Of a stretch of 64,000 bases of DNA, positions 1 through 7,000 are shown piece by piece; position 1 is the stretch's first letter; each line of letters starts with the position of its first letter. Below the pieces are notes generated by a model. It saw nothing but the letters and a program-made list of their open reading frames with translations. It ran no database searches and was not told the DNA's origin. The translations under genes were made by a program, and so were the position numbers. Origin of the DNA: Dongia_B sp035539075 (GTDB lineage Bacteria > Pseudomonadota > Alphaproteobacteria > Dongiales > Dongiaceae); NCBI GenBank assembly GCA_035539075.1, contig DATLJB010000005.1, positions 124,001 through 188,000 of the forward strand, given 5' to 3'.

Positions 1-1
1 C

Positions 2-832
2 GCAGAGCTGTCGGCCGATCTGCCGAGGGTCAAATCGCTGCCGGCGCCGAAGCGCGCCGCTGAACATCTCATGGCCTGTTACCCGGTCGGCGACCATCAT
101 CTGGGCATGTTGTCATGGGACCAGGAGACTGGCCAGAACTACGACCTGACCATTGCCGAGCAATCCCTCGTTTCTGCGACCGACCATCTGGTCCGTGCTG
201 TCCCGGCGTGTGAGCGCGCCGTTATCGCCTTCCTCGGCGATTATCTGCATTACGATTCCTTTGAGACAGTAACGCCGACCAGCAGAAACATGCTGGATGC
301 CGACGGGCGGTTTCCCAAGATGGTGCGCGCCGGCATCCGCGCGATGCGCTATCTGATCGAAACGGCCGCAAGGTATCACCAGTCGGTTCACGTCAAGGTC
401 GAGATCGGCAATCATGATCTATCGTCGTCCGTATTCCTGATGGAATGCCTGGCGAACATCTATGAGAAAGAGCCGCGCATCACGATCGACACGTCGCCGA
501 TGCATTACCACTATTTCGATTTCGGCAAGAACCTGGTGATGACGCACCACGGTCACGGGGCCAAGATGCAGGATCTTCCCCTGATCATGGCGCATGACCG
601 GCCGGCAGAGTGGGGACGTACCGAGTTCCGCTATATCTGGACTGGCCATGTTCACCACGATTCGGTGAAGGACATTCAGCGCTGCCGTGTTGAGAGCTTC
701 CGCATCCTCGCGCCAGCCGACGCATGGGCGTCTCAGAAGGGGTACAGATCAATGCAGGACATGAAAGCCATTGTCCTGCACAAGGATCATGGAGAGGTGG
801 CGCGCCATATCGTCAACCCAGGCATGTTCTGA
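2..832 (+). CDS. Phage calcineurin-like metallophosphoesterase (5' end outside window)
   Basis: The reading frame is open without a stop from base 2 through an ATG at 71, so the true start probably lies upstream and the protein is cut by the window edge. Metal-binding motifs of the calcineurin-like phosphoesterase fold appear in order: GDHHLGM near 90-110, FLGDYLHYDS near 232-260, IGNHDLSSS near 407-430, THHGHG near 541-560 and GHVHHD near 644-661. The family hydrolyses phosphoesters with a two-metal centre. Similar phage proteins, often mislabelled oxidoreductases, sit beside DNA-metabolism genes. The stop overlaps the next ATG (832), which implies co-translation. The physiological substrate cannot be read from the sequence. 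Confidence 0.8.
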   Translation, partial: AELSADLPRVKSLPAPKRAAEHLMACYPVGDHHLGMLSWDQETGQNYDLTIAEQSLVSATDHLVRAVPACERAVIAFLGDYLHYDSFETVTPTSRNMLDADGRFPKMVRAGIRAMRYLIETAARYHQSVHVKVEIGNHDLSSSVFLMECLANIYEKEPRITIDTSPMHYHYFDFGKNLVMTHHGHGAKMQDLPLIMAHDRPAEWGRTEFRYIWTGHVHHDSVKDIQRCRVESFRILAPADAWASQKGYRSMQDMKAIVLHKDHGEVARHIVNPGMF

Positions 833-1257
833 TGACCGTCATCGCCTATCGAGATGGCATCATGGCGGCAGACAGCCTGATGCAGCTTGGCTCGACAAAA
901 GCGCGGTGCCGGAAGATCGCGAAACACCGGGGCCATCTGATCGGCTTGTCCGGCAACGTCTGCCCGCCGCTTGATACATTCATTGAACTGTTCTTCTCGG
1001 AAGACGAAGACGACCGTCGGTTTCTATCGACGTTCGATTTCGACGCTCTGATCGTGACGCCGGCCGGAGAAATCCAGGTCTGGGAGCAGCGGCTATGTTT
1101 CGAGACGCCACCAGTGCCGTTCTGGGCAATCGGCAGCGGCCAGGACTGTGCCATGGGAGCGATGGAGATGGGCGCCACAGCGAAGCAAGCGGCGGCAGCT
1201 GCAATCAAGTGGGTCCCGAATATCGGCGGGCCAGTGACGACAAGGAGCCTCAAGTGA
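832..1257 (+). CDS. Ntn-hydrolase-like (proteasome beta/HslV-like) phage protein
   Basis: The 141-residue product begins MTVIAYRDGIMAADS, which resembles the N-terminal strand and Thr nucleophile region of proteasome-beta/HslV-like Ntn hydrolases (Thr2 would be exposed after Met removal). A helix-rich stretch (MGAMEMGATAKQAAAAAI) near residues 103-120 fits the second half of that fold. The ATG overlaps the preceding TGA by one base, and this supports starting here and not at the upstream in-frame start at 724. Phages often encode short proteins of this type; whether it is an active protease is unknown. It could act in head maturation or simply be a fold relative. Confidence 0.6.
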   Translation: MTVIAYRDGIMAADSLMQLGSTKARCRKIAKHRGHLIGLSGNVCPPLDTFIELFFSEDEDDRRFLSTFDFDALIVTPAGEIQVWEQRLCFETPPVPFWAIGSGQDCAMGAMEMGATAKQAAAAAIKWVPNIGGPVTTRSLK

Positions 1258-1571
1258 GCGAAGGCAGAAAAGACGATGGCGGCAAGGATCCGTGGCATCT
1301 AGCCCCCTTTGATGCTTTCCGGGCCATCATCAAGGTACTGGCATTTGGCGCACAGAAGTATGCCCCCAGGAACTGGGAAAACGGCATGGCATGGAGCCGA
1401 TGCTTCGCGGCTCTGATGCGGCACCTCACCTCATGGTGGGAGGGTGAGCCCTGTGACCCAGAGACGGGATTTTCTCACCTATGGCATGCCGGCTGCTGCA
1501 TCTGCTTCCTGATCTCATTTGAACTTCGTGCCATCGGCACCGATGACCGGCCAACGCGCCTAAAACCCTAG
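1254..1571 (+). CDS. dATP/dGTP pyrophosphohydrolase-like protein (DUF5664/MazG-like)
   Basis: A GTG at 1254 overlaps the previous TGA in a GTGA junction and gives a 105-residue protein. The core contains FGAQKYAPRNWENG, ALMRHLTSWWEGE and HLWHAGCCICFL, the pattern of the N-terminal dATP/dGTP diphosphohydrolase family (formerly DUF5664), with acidic residues in the second and third helices for metal binding. Such all-alpha NTP pyrophosphohydrolases remove dGTP or dATP in phages; one member, MazZ, supports 2-aminoadenine genomes. No PurZ partner is visible in this window, so a Z-genome role is not established. Confidence 0.7.
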   Translation: MSEGRKDDGGKDPWHLAPFDAFRAIIKVLAFGAQKYAPRNWENGMAWSRCFAALMRHLTSWWEGEPCDPETGFSHLWHAGCCICFLISFELRAIGTDDRPTRLKP

Positions 1572-1579
1572 GAGAAATC

Positions 1580-2041
1580 ATGCATCAGGTTTATCTCGCA
1601 GGCCCGATTACGGGCCTTACTTATGCCGGTAGCACGGATTGGCGAAAATATGCGAAGGACACTCTCGAGGAGGCCGGGATCAAGGGCCTATCGCCGATGC
1701 GCGGCAAGGAATATCTGGCCTCCCTTGCTGGCCCGATCTCTGGCACCGGCGAAGAGTATTCGCATCTTGGCCCGCTGTCGCTGCCGCGTGGCGTCATGAC
1801 GCGAGACCGCTTCGACGCAACCCGCTGCGATGTCCTGCTGGTGAACCTGCTCGGCGCCAAGGCGCCGTCGACCGGCACCATCATGGAAATCGCCTGGGCC
1901 GATTACTGCCGCATCCCCATTGTGTGCGCGATGGAGCAGACCGGAAATCCCCACGAACACATGATGATCAACGAGGCGCTGGGATACCGCGTGTCGACGC
2001 TCGATGAGGCGCTCCATATCGTCAAGGCCATCCTCTCGTAG
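1580..2041 (+). CDS. Nucleoside 2-deoxyribosyltransferase-like protein
   Basis: The 153-residue protein starts MHQVYLAGPITG, the characteristic first strand of the nucleoside 2-deoxyribosyltransferase fold. Near residues 100-106 it has STGTIMEIAWA, which matches the catalytic-Glu segment of that family. A Rossmann-like strand CDVLLVNL precedes it. An AGGAG site (1570-1574) lies 5 bases before the ATG. These enzymes exchange or hydrolyse the N-glycosidic bond of deoxynucleosides. Together with the pyrophosphohydrolase upstream, it suggests the phage remodels the dNTP pool. Exact substrate unknown. Confidence 0.7.
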   Translation: MHQVYLAGPITGLTYAGSTDWRKYAKDTLEEAGIKGLSPMRGKEYLASLAGPISGTGEEYSHLGPLSLPRGVMTRDRFDATRCDVLLVNLLGAKAPSTGTIMEIAWADYCRIPIVCAMEQTGNPHEHMMINEALGYRVSTLDEALHIVKAILS

Positions 2042-2082
2042 CGGCCGGCGCTGGTCGGATAATCGTCATCTGGAGAACCGAA

Positions 2083-2316
2083 ATGTTCTGGCCCGTCTTC
2101 ACCTCTTTCCTGTTGAATCTCAGCTATGCCGTTACCGGCTTCAGCGTCCTGCTGATCGCCTCGGTCTACCTCGATCGGCGCATCCAGAAAATGAAAGGCG
2201 GTCACTTCAAGCAGGTGATCGACAAGATCCATGACAATGCCCTTGCGATGGCGGTCTATTACGGCCTGCGCTTTGCTGGTCTGTGCCTTCTGGCCTCTGC
2301 CTTCGTCCGCGGCTGA
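2083..2316 (+). CDS. Small two-helix membrane protein, candidate holin
   Basis: This 77-residue protein has two hydrophobic segments (about residues 5-28 and 57-75) separated by a short basic loop (DRRIQKMKGGHFKQ). A GGAGA site lies 6 bases before the ATG. It sits directly before, and overlaps by 86 bases, the signal-bearing lytic transglycosylase, and spanin genes lie downstream. That position and topology fit a class II holin, but no family signature is recognised, so the role is inferred from context. Confidence 0.5.
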   Translation: MFWPVFTSFLLNLSYAVTGFSVLLIASVYLDRRIQKMKGGHFKQVIDKIHDNALAMAVYYGLRFAGLCLLASAFVRG

Positions 2317-2815
2317 TACCCGATTCCCGACCCGTTACGACGACCAGATCCGCTCGGCCGTCCGTCATTATTGGGCCGGCGTTCCGGACTGGACCTGGTG
2401 GAAGGCGCAGCTCTATCAGGAAAGCCAGCTCGACCCGAATGCCGAGAGTCAAGTAGGTGCTGCCGGGCTGGCGCAGTTTATGCCGGGCACCTGGGCCGAC
2501 ATCTCCCGCCAGATGGGGTTTGAGGGCGTTTCACCCAAGGTCGCGCGCTACGCGATCGAGGCGGGCGCCTATTACATGGCGCAGCTGCGCCGCTCCTGGG
2601 TTGCCGATCGCCCGCCGATGGAAAAACACCGCCTGGCTCAGGCCAGCTACAACGCCGGGACAGGTCACATCCTCGAGGCGCAGCAGATCTGCCGCGATGC
2701 CAGAATGTGGGATCAGATCAAGCCATGCCTCGCCCAAATCACCGGTCCGGGTAACGCCAGGCAGACGATTGATTACGTCGATCACATCGCCCGCTGGCAG
2801 GAGATGATGCGGTAG
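2231..2815 (+). CDS. Phage lytic transglycosylase (SLT domain) with signal sequence
   Basis: The 194-residue product has an N-terminal hydrophobic segment ending SSAADT (cleavage near residue 28) and then a lysozyme-like transglycosylase domain. QESQLDPNA places the catalytic glutamate at residue 64, followed by GAAGLAQFMPGTW and the late motif ASYNAGTGHI. The enzyme cleaves the MurNAc-GlcNAc bond of peptidoglycan with formation of an anhydro product. Its start lies inside the upstream membrane-protein gene. The secretory signal suggests that it reaches the periplasm without strictly needing the holin, or that it is a signal-anchor endolysin. The shadow frames over it are not real genes. Confidence 0.85.
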   Translation: MTMPLRWRSITACALLVCAFWPLPSSAADTRFPTRYDDQIRSAVRHYWAGVPDWTWWKAQLYQESQLDPNAESQVGAAGLAQFMPGTWADISRQMGFEGVSPKVARYAIEAGAYYMAQLRRSWVADRPPMEKHRLAQASYNAGTGHILEAQQICRDARMWDQIKPCLAQITGPGNARQTIDYVDHIARWQEMMR

Positions 2816-2843
2816 CGGGCCTCTGTGTCCGCCCATAGCCAAC

Positions 2844-2866
2844 GAAGGAATTGATAGATGAGAACC
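2844..2866 (+). promoter_or_regulatory. Ribosome binding site pointing to the shifted start at 2858
   Basis: GAAGGAA at 2844-2850 stands 7 bases before ATG 2858 but directly abuts TTG 2851. The usual spacing favours 2858, whose frame is closed by a TGA 34 codons later. This is the main evidence that the gene here is frameshifted. Confidence 0.55.
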
Positions 2867-3144
2867 AGCGGCCAGTTCACTGCGAACGGAAGCAGCGCTT
2901 CAATCAAGGTCCCGGATCGTCGACAAATTCCAGATATTTCGACATCAGCCTTTCCGGACTGACGAGTTCAGGCGCCACTGTCACGCTGCAGCGCAGCTTT
3001 GATGACGGCGCAACCTGGAAGACCGTGCAGGCATATACCGCGGATGTTGAGGACTGGGGCTTTGGCGCGTCTCTTTCAACTGTCCTCTATCGGCTGACCT
3101 GCTCGAATTATTCGACCGGCACCATTCTCTACGTTCTAGGCTGA
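2851..3144 (+). pseudogene. Small phage structural-type protein, apparently frameshifted near its 5' end
   Basis: The long frame from TTG 2851 carries a beta-rich body (ISLSGLTSSGATVTLQRS, FDDGATWKT, TVLYRLTCSNYSTGTILYVLG) of the kind found in short phage virion or tail-associated proteins. Its first 25 or so residues look meaningless. In the other frame, ATG 2858 with a proper GAAGGAA site encodes MRTSGQFTANGSSASIKV, the expected N-terminus for such proteins, before running to a stop at 2958. Joining the two requires a one-base shift near 2907-2920 (GGTCCCGGATCG). A one-base deletion, a sequencing error or a programmed -1 shift would each explain this. Confidence 0.6.
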
Positions 3145-3156
3145 GGCTGTCTTCTG

Positions 3157-4329
3157 ATGAGCGTCACCAATGGCGGCATCACCGGCCGGGGTCTCGCTCA
3201 TGGCGGAATCCCCTCCGGCCAATTGAACAAGTTCGTCCTGAACCGGCAACCACTGTCGAGGTGGAAGACAGACCGCGATGCGGCTTGGATCGCTCGCACT
3301 GGACGAACCAAGGTCGTTCTGTACGGCGATAGCTCTCAAGCCTCATACGGATCTGACGGCGTCGCGAATTTCCAGGCCGTCAAGGCGATGGATGCGCGGC
3401 TGGCCAGGCGATTTACGGCCGAAGGCAAACCGTCTACCTATCAGGCTGCGTTCGGCGGCCATGGCGTGACGGTGCTTTCAAATTGGGACTTCCGCATCTC
3501 GCAGGGTGTTTTTGCCTATGGCAGCGTGGGCTCCTATGGAATATCGCTCGGTGGTGAATTCTTCCTGGCGGGATCTGCGGCTACGTTCTCCTTCACGCCG
3601 AAAGATGATAGCCAAGTAGCTGTCTCGACGGATACCGCAGATTTCTACTACTGCCAGGACCCAAGCGCCGGCGGCGTGACGAAACAGATCGACACTGGTA
3701 CCGCGACAGCCGTAAACGAGAACGGCACGTCTCAGATGATGAAAACGACCATTTCGGGGACACTTGCCGGGCATACCTATAAGTGGAATTGGGCCAGCGG
3801 ATCTACAAACCTAGTTGGCGTCCACTGCTATAATTCTGCGGTTAAGGGTGTCGACTTCCTGAACTGCGGTGTGGTCGGTGCATGGGCGCAGCAGTACGTC
3901 GATGCCAATTTCAAATGGAATCCGTCACAGGCGCTATCGATCCTGCAGCCATCTCTGGTGTTCTTCTCCGCCGGCGCCAACGATTGGCTCGGCGGCACGG
4001 CGTTGGCAACGGTGAAGGCGTCCATGAAGGCCGCCGTCCTGCTGATCAAGGCCACTGGCGCCGATGTGGTGATCGTTGGCTATAACCCGGTCGGCCTTGA
4101 TTATAACGCCGTTACGACGGCTGACGGGCAGATGAACTTGCGCCGGATACAGCTCGAGGTCGCGCAGGAAACCGGCTGTACCTTCATCGATACGCTCATG
4201 CTGATGGGCGGGCCGGGCGCATATCTAGCCAATCTCGCCGCCGGTTTGATGCAGACCGATAAGCTGCATCGCACCTTTAACGGCATGACGCCGATCGTCA
4301 ACCTCAAGCATGACCTAATGGCTGCCTGA
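3157..4329 (+). CDS. Phage SGNH/GDSL-type esterase
   Basis: The 390-residue protein carries the SGNH hydrolase blocks: VVLYGDSS with nucleophile Ser59, SAGANDW (block III, Asn) near residue 273 and a late DKLH with Asp368/His371. A long beta-rich stretch (residues 120-230) is inserted between blocks I and III, where a carbohydrate-binding or jelly-roll module could sit. Such proteins in phage late regions deacetylate capsule or O-antigen, usually as part of tail fibres or spikes. It follows the frameshifted structural-type gene by 12 bases. Attachment to the virion is inferred from context. Confidence 0.75.
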   Translation: MSVTNGGITGRGLAHGGIPSGQLNKFVLNRQPLSRWKTDRDAAWIARTGRTKVVLYGDSSQASYGSDGVANFQAVKAMDARLARRFTAEGKPSTYQAAFGGHGVTVLSNWDFRISQGVFAYGSVGSYGISLGGEFFLAGSAATFSFTPKDDSQVAVSTDTADFYYCQDPSAGGVTKQIDTGTATAVNENGTSQMMKTTISGTLAGHTYKWNWASGSTNLVGVHCYNSAVKGVDFLNCGVVGAWAQQYVDANFKWNPSQALSILQPSLVFFSAGANDWLGGTALATVKASMKAAVLLIKATGADVVIVGYNPVGLDYNAVTTADGQMNLRRIQLEVAQETGCTFIDTLMLMGGPGAYLANLAAGLMQTDKLHRTFNGMTPIVNLKHDLMAA

Positions 4330-4377
4330 CACCATCCCAATAAATACCCGACACGGCCGCCTCTCGCGTCCTTTTTC

Positions 4378-4725
4378 ATGAGAAATGCAATGACAGAGAC
4401 CCCCACCCGCGGCGCGCATGTCGGTGCCGGAATCGATATCGATGATATCGCCGAGCCCGGCTGCTTCCAGTATCAGGATCTGAACTTCAAGCCGCTCGAT
4501 GATCCGTCCGACCTTCCCGAAGGCTCCAAGATCCGCATCGCCTTCTACACACCGAACGGTATCCGCGGCGCGGTTGTCGCGACAAAGAATGCCGCTTCGG
4601 ACGGCTGGCAATGGGACGGTTCCACTTTCGCGCCGACGATCACGCCCAGCATCAAGGTGACTGGGCATGATGCTGAGTGGCACGGCTATCTGACCAAAGG
4701 GGAGTGGGTGCCATGTTCAGCATAA
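4378..4725 (+). CDS. Small phage protein resembling DUF6527
   Basis: The 115-residue protein contains WQWDGSTFAPTITPSIKV and a following WHGYLTKGEW, the conserved pattern of a small phage protein family that I believe is DUF6527. No enzymatic motif is visible. A second in-frame ATG at 4390 (MTETPTRG) may be the actual start because no clear ribosome site precedes 4378. Its end overlaps the Rz-like gene start by 13 bases, so it belongs to the lysis/late transcription unit. Confidence 0.55.
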   Translation: MRNAMTETPTRGAHVGAGIDIDDIAEPGCFQYQDLNFKPLDDPSDLPEGSKIRIAFYTPNGIRGAVVATKNAASDGWQWDGSTFAPTITPSIKVTGHDAEWHGYLTKGEWVPCSA

Positions 4726-5219
4726 GCGCGATCTGGGCCGGCTTCACGGCGCTTCAATGGGTCCAGACGCTGTGGAAATACCGGATATGGATCATCTCCG
4801 GCATCACCGCCCTGGCACTGACGACGACGATCGGCGTCCTGAAATGGAAGCTGCACACGGCGGAGGCGGAACTGGCCCAGTCGGCGTCAGACCTGAAGAT
4901 CGCTGATCATGATCTCGATATCGCGCAGCAGGACGTGACGCGGTGGACCCTACACAGCGCCGGGCAGGACGCCGAGATCGCTAGCCTGAACCGGCAGCTC
5001 GCCCAGCATATCGCCGACGCCGCTCGGGCCGATCGGGTCGCCCAGGCCAATGCCGACGCTCAGGCGGCCGCTGTCGCCACCTTGCAATCCCAGATCCAGA
5101 AAATGAAGGAACAAGCCCGTGCACATCCTGACCAGGTGCGGCCTCTTGGCCCTATTGTTCTTGACGTCCTGCACGCCGACAAGACAGGTACTACTCCAGC
5201 CCCTGCCGCCGGTTACTAG
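4713..5219 (+). CDS. Rz-like inner-membrane spanin
   Basis: Starting at ATG 4713 (GGGGAGTGG upstream) the 168-residue protein has one transmembrane segment (about residues 24-45, rich in I, A, L and T). A long periplasmic alanine/glutamine-rich coiled coil follows at about residues 48-140. This is the architecture of the inner-membrane spanin (i-spanin), which bridges to the outer-membrane lipoprotein Rz1 and fuses the two membranes during lysis. The in-frame start at 4677 lies inside the upstream gene and would add 12 residues of poor character. The Rz1 gene is nested in its 3' end in another frame. Confidence 0.8.
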   Translation: MFSISAIWAGFTALQWVQTLWKYRIWIISGITALALTTTIGVLKWKLHTAEAELAQSASDLKIADHDLDIAQQDVTRWTLHSAGQDAEIASLNRQLAQHIADAARADRVAQANADAQAAAVATLQSQIQKMKEQARAHPDQVRPLGPIVLDVLHADKTGTTPAPAAGY

Positions 5220-5409
5220 GACCGTCTATGTCTACCGGGCATTGCCGGACGAGTTGCGCCGGCCGTGCGCCAGAGTCGACTATGACCCGTCCGAGATCGT
5301 GACCGACGTCGACCTCATGGGGCTGCTGAAGCGGGAGCAGGGGCGGGGCGACTGCAACGAGCAGAAGCTCAAGGACATCGATAAGCTCTACCGCTCGGCG
5401 GCGGAATGA
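5119..5409 (+). CDS. Rz1-like outer-membrane spanin lipoprotein, nested in the Rz gene
   Basis: A GTG at 5119 opens a 96-residue frame shifted relative to the Rz gene, with 101 bases of overlap. The N-terminus MHILTRCGLLALLFLTSC is a lipoprotein signal with lipobox LTSC and acylated Cys18, followed by a proline-rich segment (LLQPLPPVTRTVYV) typical of Rz1. The nested Rz/Rz1 layout is a signature of phage lysis cassettes. The tail (residues 50-96) is charged and longer than in minimal Rz1 proteins. Confidence 0.8.
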   Translation: MHILTRCGLLALLFLTSCTPTRQVLLQPLPPVTRTVYVYRALPDELRRPCARVDYDPSEIVTDVDLMGLLKREQGRGDCNEQKLKDIDKLYRSAAE

Positions 5410-5519
5410 TCCGCATCCTCTGCCTGGCGGCCGCTCTGGCTCTGGCCGGCTGCGCCATGGCACTCGTCCAGAACGGGGATCATTCCTTCGTGATCCGGGT
5501 CGTGCATATCCAGCTATAG
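5406..5519 (+). CDS. 37-residue prophage lipoprotein
   Basis: An ATG overlapping the Rz1 stop (ATGA at 5406-5409) opens a 37-residue frame ending in TAG at 5517-5519. It encodes MIRILCLAAALALAGC, a clean lipoprotein signal with lipobox LAGC and Cys16, followed by 21 residues ending VIRVVHIQL. Translational coupling to Rz1 and a near-perfect lipobox argue that it is real. Its function is unknown; it could be a small cell-envelope or superinfection-exclusion protein, or an accessory to the spanin complex. Confidence 0.6.
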   Translation: MIRILCLAAALALAGCAMALVQNGDHSFVIRVVHIQL

Positions 5520-5624
5520 CCGGCCGCCGGCTGTGCATATGGCCGCGTCGTCTCACGACGACCGGCCGGCCGATTATCTGCCAACCCTCATCCCCGCCCG
5601 AATTCTCGTCGCGATGCCTGCTGG

Positions 5625-6566
5625 CTATTCGAACCTATTACCTAGTCTGAGATATATTTGACGCTCAGCATCTGACAGCGCCGGATATATGTCGCATTCC
5701 TCCACCATCAGACAGCCATTGGCGCAGGTGACGACAAATCGGCTGTCTGCCATCACGTCAAGAATCGCACCGCCGCCTTGCGCGGTATAGCCGTCAACTG
5801 ATATCGGCGTTGCCCTGTTGATATATACTGCCCTCCCAAGCAGATAGGTGAAGGCGGGGAGGTACGGCTTTGCATGCACCCTGATCCGGCGCTCAATCTG
5901 TTCCACGGAGAGATTCCAGTCGATCTGCCAGCGCCGGTCGATTGAGCTATAATAGGAGCCGACCCCAGCCTGCGGTTTCGGCGTTAGTTCACCACGCAGG
6001 AGATTCCCGATGTTCTCGGCGAGGAGATCAGTCCCCACATCCATGGTGAGTTTCAGTAGACCCGCGCCAGTGATGTCCTGCGGCATCGGATAAGTGCGCT
6101 GGACGAGGACTCGGCCGGCATCGACGCCGCCCCTCATCTCATGGATTGCCATGCCAAATTCCGGTGCGCCGTTCAGGATGTACCAAGGAGTAGGGTATTT
6201 GCCGCGGTAAAACGGAAGAATGCCTGGATGGATGTTGTAGGCGCCGACCCGCGCCATATCCAGGACAGCCTCTGGGATGATGTTCGAGTAATAGGCGCCG
6301 AGAATAATGTCAGGCGAAAATTCGGCTAGTTCATGGTGGACTTCCGGGCTTACTTTGGTTGCCTCGATGCAACGCACCCCAAGGTTCCTGCACGCGTCGA
6401 TCGGGGAACGGTGGCCATTTGCCTCATCACGCTCTGTTCGATATGTGATGACGATAAGATCAATCCCCGGATACCGCGCCAGCCTCTCGATCAATTGGAA
6501 TCCGATATCCTGCGCTGTGAAGAGCACAACCCTTCCACCCATCGTCAATCCCTTTTTCCGCGCCAC
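5625..6566 (-). CDS. Methionyl-tRNA-formyltransferase-like sugar/amino formyltransferase
   Basis: The 313-residue protein has a formyltransferase N-terminal domain: NIHPGILPFYRG supplies Asn111 and His113, and GGVDAG supplies Asp149, the N-H-D catalytic set that uses 10-formyltetrahydrofolate. The C-terminal third has the small Fmt-type beta domain, with an R-I-RVHAKPYLPA segment. It is too divergent to be housekeeping Fmt, and members of this group usually formylate amino sugars of surface polysaccharide. It lies at the prophage edge on the opposite strand and has AT-richer codons. That fits a cargo gene altering the host O-antigen and thus phage adsorption. ATG at 6542 (MGGRVVLF) is an alternative start. 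Confidence 0.75.
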   Translation of the reverse strand: MARKKGLTMGGRVVLFTAQDIGFQLIERLARYPGIDLIVITYRTERDEANGHRSPIDACRNLGVRCIEATKVSPEVHHELAEFSPDIILGAYYSNIIPEAVLDMARVGAYNIHPGILPFYRGKYPTPWYILNGAPEFGMAIHEMRGGVDAGRVLVQRTYPMPQDITGAGLLKLTMDVGTDLLAENIGNLLRGELTPKPQAGVGSYYSSIDRRWQIDWNLSVEQIERRIRVHAKPYLPAFTYLLGRAVYINRATPISVDGYTAQGGGAILDVMADSRFVVTCANGCLMVEECDIYPALSDAERQIYLRLGNRFE

Positions 6567-6617
6567 TCATCTTTTCGCCGGTTAGCATTTATGCGCTCGC
6601 CGGCCCACATCGGCAGC

Positions 6618-6863
6618 TTATTTCTTGATGCCGGGCGGAGCGTTCAGCAGCGGCAAATCATAGGACACTGCGTGCATCGGCAATGGTGGTCCGTGCCGAA
6701 CAACGAAATTTGCCAGTTCGATCTGGTTGACCAGGTAACCAGCCAGGATGTCTAGGTCGATCTGATGCGCGCGCCGTTTCGCCGGACTGATGCGCTTCGA
6801 AAGTTCCAGCCGAAGCGTGAATATCAGATCATCGCGGACTTTCGCCCCCATCTTTTCGCTCAT
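6618..6863 (-). CDS. Small uncharacterised prophage protein
   Basis: The 81-residue product (MSEKMGAKVRDDLIFTLRLE at its start) has a charged helical N-terminal half (residues 1-50) and a proline-rich tail. I recognise no family. It is transcribed away from the attachment site and lies 51 bases upstream of the formyltransferase in the same direction, so the two may share a promoter in 6864-7000. AT-richer composition than the host genes supports its being part of the element. Confidence 0.45.
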   Translation of the reverse strand: MSEKMGAKVRDDLIFTLRLELSKRISPAKRRAHQIDLDILAGYLVNQIELANFVVRHGPPLPMHAVSYDLPLLNAPPGIKK

Positions 6864-6930
6864 GTCACCGCCTGCTTAAATGTTCTCATATCGTTCTCTT
6901 CTGGCAGGATAGAGTCAAGAGCGTAGAGAA

Positions 6931-6950
6931 GTGCAAAATAGGTGCAAAAT
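6931..6950. repeat. Two direct GTGCAAAAT repeats near the attachment site
   Basis: GTGCAAAAT occurs at 6931-6939 and 6942-6950, an 11-base period (about one helical turn) within an AT-rich stretch that ends 50 bases before the tRNA fragment. Helically phased direct repeats at this location fit arm-type binding sites for a tyrosine integrase or excisionase. This role is inferred. Confidence 0.4.
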
Positions 6951-7000
6951 TTTCTACCATTCTGTAAGTATATGAAAAAATTAAATAAGTTATATCAGAC

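Noticed and set aside
1254..1571. Calling the DUF5664-like gene mazZ
   Set aside because: No PurZ or DatZ gene is visible in the window and family members outside Z-genome phages exist.
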